Of a stretch of DNA of 10,000 nucleotides, positions 7,370 through 10,000 are shown one piece after another (position 1 is the stretch's first letter; each line of letters opens with the position of its first letter). Origin of the DNA: Halisarca cf. caerulea (taxonomy: Eukaryota; Porifera; Demospongiae; Chondrillida; Halisarcidae); the NCBI GenBank assembly GCA_963170055.1, contig CAUJGJ010000242.1, positions 1,897,501 through 1,907,500 of the forward strand, in the 5' to 3' direction. The translations under genes were made by a program, and so were the position numbers. The notes below the pieces were generated by a model. It did not search any database. It was not told the DNA's origin and saw only the letters and a list, made by a program, of their open reading frames with translations.

Positions 7370-10000
7370 CTCACCCACGCATGCATGCACCCAACCAAGC
7401 ACCCTCGCACTCACACACACTAAATTTTAAGTGTGTTCACTCACCAGTTGGCAATGTGAATTGTCTCACTTCTGCTCTGTTTACTCCCACTCCATTGCCT
7501 GTCACATACGTGATATTGTACTCAGTGTTGGGTTGTAATTGTGTTATTGTTACTGTATTAGAATAGGGAACATGTCTTGGTTGAGAACTTGAGCCAACTT
7601 CTTTATAATACACAGTTCCAGAAGGAGGGCTTGGAACCAATGTAACGGAGTGAGTAGTGACAGAGGTAATTTGTATCCCAGCTTGGTCTACAAGAATTTA
7701 AAACTGTAACTTATTGCAAACTTTAAGAGAAAAGCTTCATGTAAGTGCATGCATTTCCAACTGTAGATCTAGCGGTGGCTCTTCTCTTGCTATCTTCACC
7801 ACTATGTAAAGTAGCCCAAACCTCCACTTCATACGTAGCTCCTTCCTCCAGACCAGTGATTGTGTACTGTGTCTGCTGTGAACCAATTGTCCTTGTACTG
7901 CTCCACGCACTAGAAGATGTCTTGTGATATCTTAGTCTGTATCCAGTGGGATTTATGATGTCTGATGGAGGCCTCCATGTTAGCACCAGAGCAATTTGGG
8001 ATTCATGAAATCTCATATTGAGTGCTTGCACAGATCCTGATGCTGCATGAGAACCAAATATAAAAATATTAATCATAATGTGAAATGAAAATGGAAGCAA
8101 GCACACCCAACCCACCTGTTGTGCCTATTATTGTCCTCACAGAACCTGATTTGCTGCTAACAAAAGCCCAAACCTCCACTTCATACCTAGTACCTGGTTT
8201 GAGTACATGTGTAGTGTACTGTCTCTGTGTAGCAGTCCTCTGTACAGTACTACTCCAACCACCAGGTGATCCACTAGATGGTCTCTCACGATATCTGAGT
8301 TGATAGGTAACAGGAGTTAGATAGTTGCTACCAGAAGGTGGTCCCCATGTTATTATCAGTCCAAATATGGTAGTGGATGGTCTCACTAGTACGGAGGTTA
8401 CTTGACCTGGTACTAAATATGGAAAATAAAATAAAAACAGTATAAAGTGAATCGGATTTTCAGCATGCCAGCTGATCAAATTTGATAATCAGATTCTACT
8501 CATTACATTGGTATGTAGTTGTTGTTCTTGTGACACTTTGTCCTCTTCCAATGCTAGTAACAGTCCAAACCTCCACTTCATACCTAGTACCTGGTTTGAG
8601 TACAGGTGTAGTGTACTGTCTCTGTGTATCAGTCCTCTGTACAGTACTACTCCAAGCACCAGGTAATCCACTAGATGGTCTCTCTCGATATCTGAGTCGA
8701 TAGGTAACAGGAATTGGATAGTTACTGCCAGGAAGTGGTCCCCATGTTATGATCAGTCCAAATATGGTAGTGGATGGTCTCACTTGGAGTGAGGTGATTG
8801 GTCCTGGTACTTGAATCAAAAACAAAATTAATGACAAAGAATATTTCAATGGTTTTCATGTATATTCATAATGATTGAAATGCAAGCTTGACTTGTACTT
8901 TAGTAAACAGCAGAAACAGTCGATATACATACTTGTGCAATATCTATCTATATAAGATTTAGAGTACATATCATTGAGATTTCTATATAGTGACTGGCAT
9001 TAAAAGGGTTAGTTATTCAGACGATATAAATCTTATATCAAAACATATGCAGTAAGTACATCTTAGTAACTTAATAGATTGATGACACTTCTTAAGGCAG
9101 GATCCCCCATATCGTATTTAATAAAAAAAACTCAGTCAAGCAGCATATTACATAGATTAAGACAAAAGAAGCATTAGACAAAATAAAAAGTCAAATTATT
9201 TTGGTTACCTATATACACCTTTGCATGAACTGTAAATTATTGCTTCTGAGCAGTGCGCGTACTCAGTCTGAGTACACCTGATGACACAGCTGCCACCCAG
9301 ATGTAGTAGGCTGTTCCTCTACCAAGTGGACCCAGTGTGGTAGATGTACCAGTGATTCCACTAGTACTACAGTTAGCATTAGATGGAGGATCAGAGTGTG
9401 TTCCACTAGTTGTACTGTAACATACAGTGTAGGTGATACCACTTCCACTAACTGCACTCCATGACACTCTTAAAGCTGGAGATGAACCTTGTATAGTTCT
9501 AGTAACAGTGACACCTTGGACTTTGGTGTGTGTTGGTTGAGTTGCACTAACTGGGGTTGGCTGAGGTGTACCTGTTGTAGTTGATACACCTTGTGTTGTC
9601 GGCTGATTGGTGGCTTTAATTGCTGTATTATATGCGAGTTAGAAATAAATGAAGTAGTACGTATTATAGTATTATGGAATACAATTTCCCTGTCTGTGCA
9701 TGTACAAAGTTGCACTACATGAAATTAAAAGATATATTTAGCAATATGTACAAGCTCACCAATTGTCACAGTTTCAATTGTAGAAGCCCCAACATGACAT
9801 GTGTAAACTCCCACATTAGCAGGAGTCAGTGATTTGATAATCAGAAATGCTGACGTGCTGCTCTTTGCTTGAACAACTCCAGCAGGCAGACTAGTGGATG
9901 TGCTGCCAGTTCCCTTCCTCCAATTACGATTGGTTCCTCCTCTACAGATTATACTAATCTTACTTCCTTGAGCAGCCTCTACTCTTTGGTTGATTACAGT
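6564..10000 (-). CDS. Ig/FN3 single-pass receptor gene, 5'-incomplete, at least 8 exons
   Basis: This is the 3' portion of a gene for a cell-surface receptor or adhesion protein. The exons, in transcription order, are 10000-9760, 9622 to about 9278, 8809-8507, 8412-8116, 8042 to about 7761, 7687-7445, 7084-6910 and 6657-6564. They encode Ig, Thr/Pro linker plus FN3, FN3, FN3, FN3, divergent FN3, membrane span, and tyrosine-motif tail with TGA stop. With those boundaries the joined frame is open for about 659 residues. Internal introns are phase 1, as is usual for shuffled Ig/FN3 modules; the last intron is phase 2. Known from the families: such proteins bind ligands or neighbouring cells through the ectodomain and signal through the tail. 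The ligand is unknown. The signal peptide must lie upstream of the window. Two donors (FN3-1 and FN3-4) are unresolved, so a decayed or alternatively spliced gene cannot be excluded. No kinase or phosphatase domain is present. Confidence 0.8.
6766..6847. repeat. (AT)n followed by (GTAT)n microsatellite
   Basis: About 32 AT units followed by four GTAT units, inside the last intron of the receptor gene. The adjoining 6870-6884 contains a 6-bp hairpin (TGTGCC AAA GGCACA). Confidence 0.95.
6910..7084 (-). CDS. Exon: transmembrane segment
   Basis: The exon follows acceptor CATTATCTAG in phase 1. After a short polar stretch (NTPRPANDN) comes one hydrophobic span of roughly 25-28 residues, including AMIVGVLFGGIAIGVVAVLL, with small-xxx-small Gly/Ala spacing typical of packing helices. 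It ends in Cys residues and the basic stop-transfer KLRKWK, which fixes a type-I orientation. I place the donor at AACAA|GTCAGT, phase 2. This matches the phase-2 acceptor of the tail exon and avoids reading on to a TAG at 6855-6857, where the sequence loses coding character next to a microsatellite. Retaining that intron would give a short alternative tail. Confidence 0.75.
7085..7444 (-). other. Intron between FN3-5 and the membrane exon, with TG repeat
   Basis: At about 360 bp this is one of the longest introns of the gene. Its first third, read in the transcript direction, is a (TG)n tract with surrounding TGCATGCA words. No coding segment is seen inside; reading frames through it are Cys/Val or His/Thr repeats made by the dinucleotide array. 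Confidence 0.6.
7319..7368. repeat. (CA)n microsatellite
   Basis: About 24 uninterrupted CA units, flanked on both sides by imperfect CACA, ACTCACA and ATGCATGC words. It reads as (UG)n in the receptor transcript, about 75 nt downstream of the FN3-5 donor. Confidence 0.95.
7445..7687 (-). CDS. Exon: FN3-5, divergent membrane-proximal
   Basis: This 243-bp exon (phase 1 to phase 1) has acceptor ATTCTTGTAG and a strong donor ACTG|GTGAGT. The product is a short FN3-like domain: strands B-C read HSVTLVPSPPSGTVYYKEVG, and the E-F region LQPNTEYNITYVTGNGVG retains the LxPxTxY core. The usual B-strand Trp is absent (SVTLV). NIT is a potential N-glycosylation site. At 81 codons it is at the short end for FN3, so it is a divergent membrane-proximal module. 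The intron upstream is 73 bp. Confidence 0.75.
7761..8042 (-). CDS. Exon: FN3-4, donor unresolved
   Basis: This exon encodes an FN3 domain with IALVLTWRPPSD (B-strand Trp), TGYRLRYHKTSS and LEEGATYEVEVWATLHS, and is clearly related to the two FN3 exons before it. The acceptor is TCTCATGCAG, phase 1. The domain should end near ARST, as its siblings do, but the sequence there reads ACAGTTGGAAATG. The only GT (7761-7760) would give a phase-0 end, while the next exon needs phase 1. Ending at 7761 restores the frame but leaves a TT instead of GT intron start. Weak in-phase GC donors also exist (A|GCAAGA, T|GCACTT). The domain is certain; the exact 3' end is not. Confidence 0.7.
8116..8412 (-). CDS. 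Exon: FN3-3
   Basis: This is a second copy of the same FN3 module, 297 bp, phase 1 at both ends, with acceptor CATATTTAG and donor ACAG|GTGGGT. The core residues are all present: GLIITWGPPSGSN, VTYQLRYRERPS and LKPGTRYEVEVWAFVS. It differs from the preceding exon mainly in the first strand, around the B-C loop, and after the F strand (SSKSGSVRTIIGTT). The intron to the preceding exon is only 94 bp and the one to the next exon 73 bp. Confidence 0.85.
8507..8809 (-). CDS. Exon: FN3-2
   Basis: This symmetric phase-1/phase-1 exon of 303 bp (101 codons) encodes one complete fibronectin type III domain. The visible signature is IFGLIITWGPLPGSN with the B-strand Trp, VTYRLRYRERPS for strand C, and LKPGTRYEVEVWTVTS for strands E-F with the core Tyr. 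The acceptor is TGATTCAAG and the donor is CAAT|GTAATG. It is close to a duplicate of the next downstream FN3 exon: about 69 of the first 82 residues are identical by hand alignment, whereas the flanking introns do not resemble each other. The domain probably serves as a binding or spacer module in the ectodomain. Confidence 0.85.
8810..9236 (-). other. Long intron between FN3-1 and FN3-2, with short inverted repeats
   Basis: I see no additional FN3 exon here on the minus strand. The intron contains a small palindrome at 9023-9039 (GATATAA-ATC-TTATATC), and a 12-bp segment at 8950-8961 is complementary to 9027-9038. A minus-strand ATTAAA near 9117 could serve as a weak polyadenylation signal if the FN3-1 exon is a terminal exon. 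Confidence 0.4.
9278..9622 (-). CDS. Exon: Thr/Pro-rich linker plus FN3-1
   Basis: The exon follows acceptor ATACAG and opens in phase 1. Its first 30 or so residues are rich in Thr, Pro, Ser and Gln (VSTTTGTPQPTPVSATQPTH), which suggests an O-glycosylated stalk. An FN3 domain follows: LRVSWSAVSGSGITYTVCYS for strands B-C and LGRGTAYYIWVAAVSS for strands E-F. Cys residues in YTVCYS and NANCSTSG could form a disulfide. The 3' boundary is uncertain. The frame continues to an in-frame TAA at 9237-9239, with phase-1 GT sites at 9277 (CAG|GTGTAC) and 9262 (TGA|GTACGC) before it. The coordinates use the first. If neither is used, the protein ends here as a soluble form. The domain call is firm, the boundary is not. 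Confidence 0.65.
9760..10000 (-). CDS. Exon: Ig-like domain (cut by window edge)
   Basis: This exon encodes at least 80 residues of an immunoglobulin-like domain, extracellular by its position upstream of the membrane span. Counting from the window edge, the first Cys is residue 19 (ISIICRGG) and the core Trp is residue 27 (RNWRKG). The F-strand signature LTPANVGVYTC places Tyr at 66 and the second Cys at 68, with LIIKSL just before it. This is the classic C-W-L-YxC pattern, with an Asn where Asp is usual in the DxGxYxC motif. The exon ends in phase 1 at a good donor (G|GTGAGC). Its 5' acceptor is not in the window, so another exon may contribute the A strand. Confidence 0.8.

Noticed and set aside
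7173..7566. Frames of His-Thr or Cys-Val repeats around the CA array
   Set aside because: Products of the dinucleotide repeat inside an intron of the minus-strand receptor gene.
8085..8703. Plus-strand frames opposite FN3-2 and FN3-3 with repeated TSTSYLVPGLST
   Set aside because: Antisense shadows; the repeat arises from the duplicated FN3 exons on the other strand.

Overview
The window looks like nuclear DNA from an invertebrate animal, most likely a demosponge. It is AT-rich, it has long (AT)n, (GATA)n and (CA)n arrays, and its genes are split into small exons by short introns (several of about 70-95 bp). The dominant gene is an Ig/fibronectin-III receptor with symmetric phase-1 domain exons. 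Resemblance to Amphimedon-type genomes is an inference; no species can be proved from the sequence alone. There is no sign of bacterial operons, CRISPR, rRNA or tRNA.

Layout. 1-600: two neighbouring inverted-repeat (MITE-like) structures. 600-2385: AT-rich and mostly featureless, with one unexplained reading frame on the minus strand (1114-1350) and a recurrent degenerate CCTGTA-containing motif (1745-2100). 2385-3835: a diverged long-inverted-repeat element that looks like a decayed DNA transposon. 3865-4351: a large compound (AT)n/(GATA)n microsatellite. 4352-5600: intergenic, with weak traces of decayed coding sequence and possibly of a pogo-like transposon end. 5617-5999 (minus): two exons of a MADF (Myb/SANT-like) DNA-binding domain, apparently a pseudogene or transposon-derived fragment. 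6200-6530: spacer and the 3' end of the next gene.

6564-10000 (minus): the 3' part of a type-I transmembrane receptor or adhesion gene. Its 5' end lies beyond base 10000. In transcription order the exons encode an Ig domain, a Thr/Pro-rich linker plus FN3, three canonical FN3 domains (the first two nearly duplicate), a divergent FN3, a membrane span, and a last exon of only 94 bp. That last exon carries three Yxx[V] tyrosine motifs, one of which fits the ITIM consensus. Every exon starts in phase 1 except the last, whose phase-2 acceptor matches a phase-2 donor on the membrane-span exon. A polyadenylation signal follows the stop by about 30 nt. The predicted architecture is an extracellular ligand-binding stalk on a single-pass membrane protein with a short, phosphorylatable tail.

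Two exons lack an obvious phase-compatible donor. The first FN3 exon runs into an in-frame TAA, and the fourth FN3 exon has a GT one base out of register. These are the main uncertainties of the model and may reflect alternative isoforms, sequence errors or gene decay.
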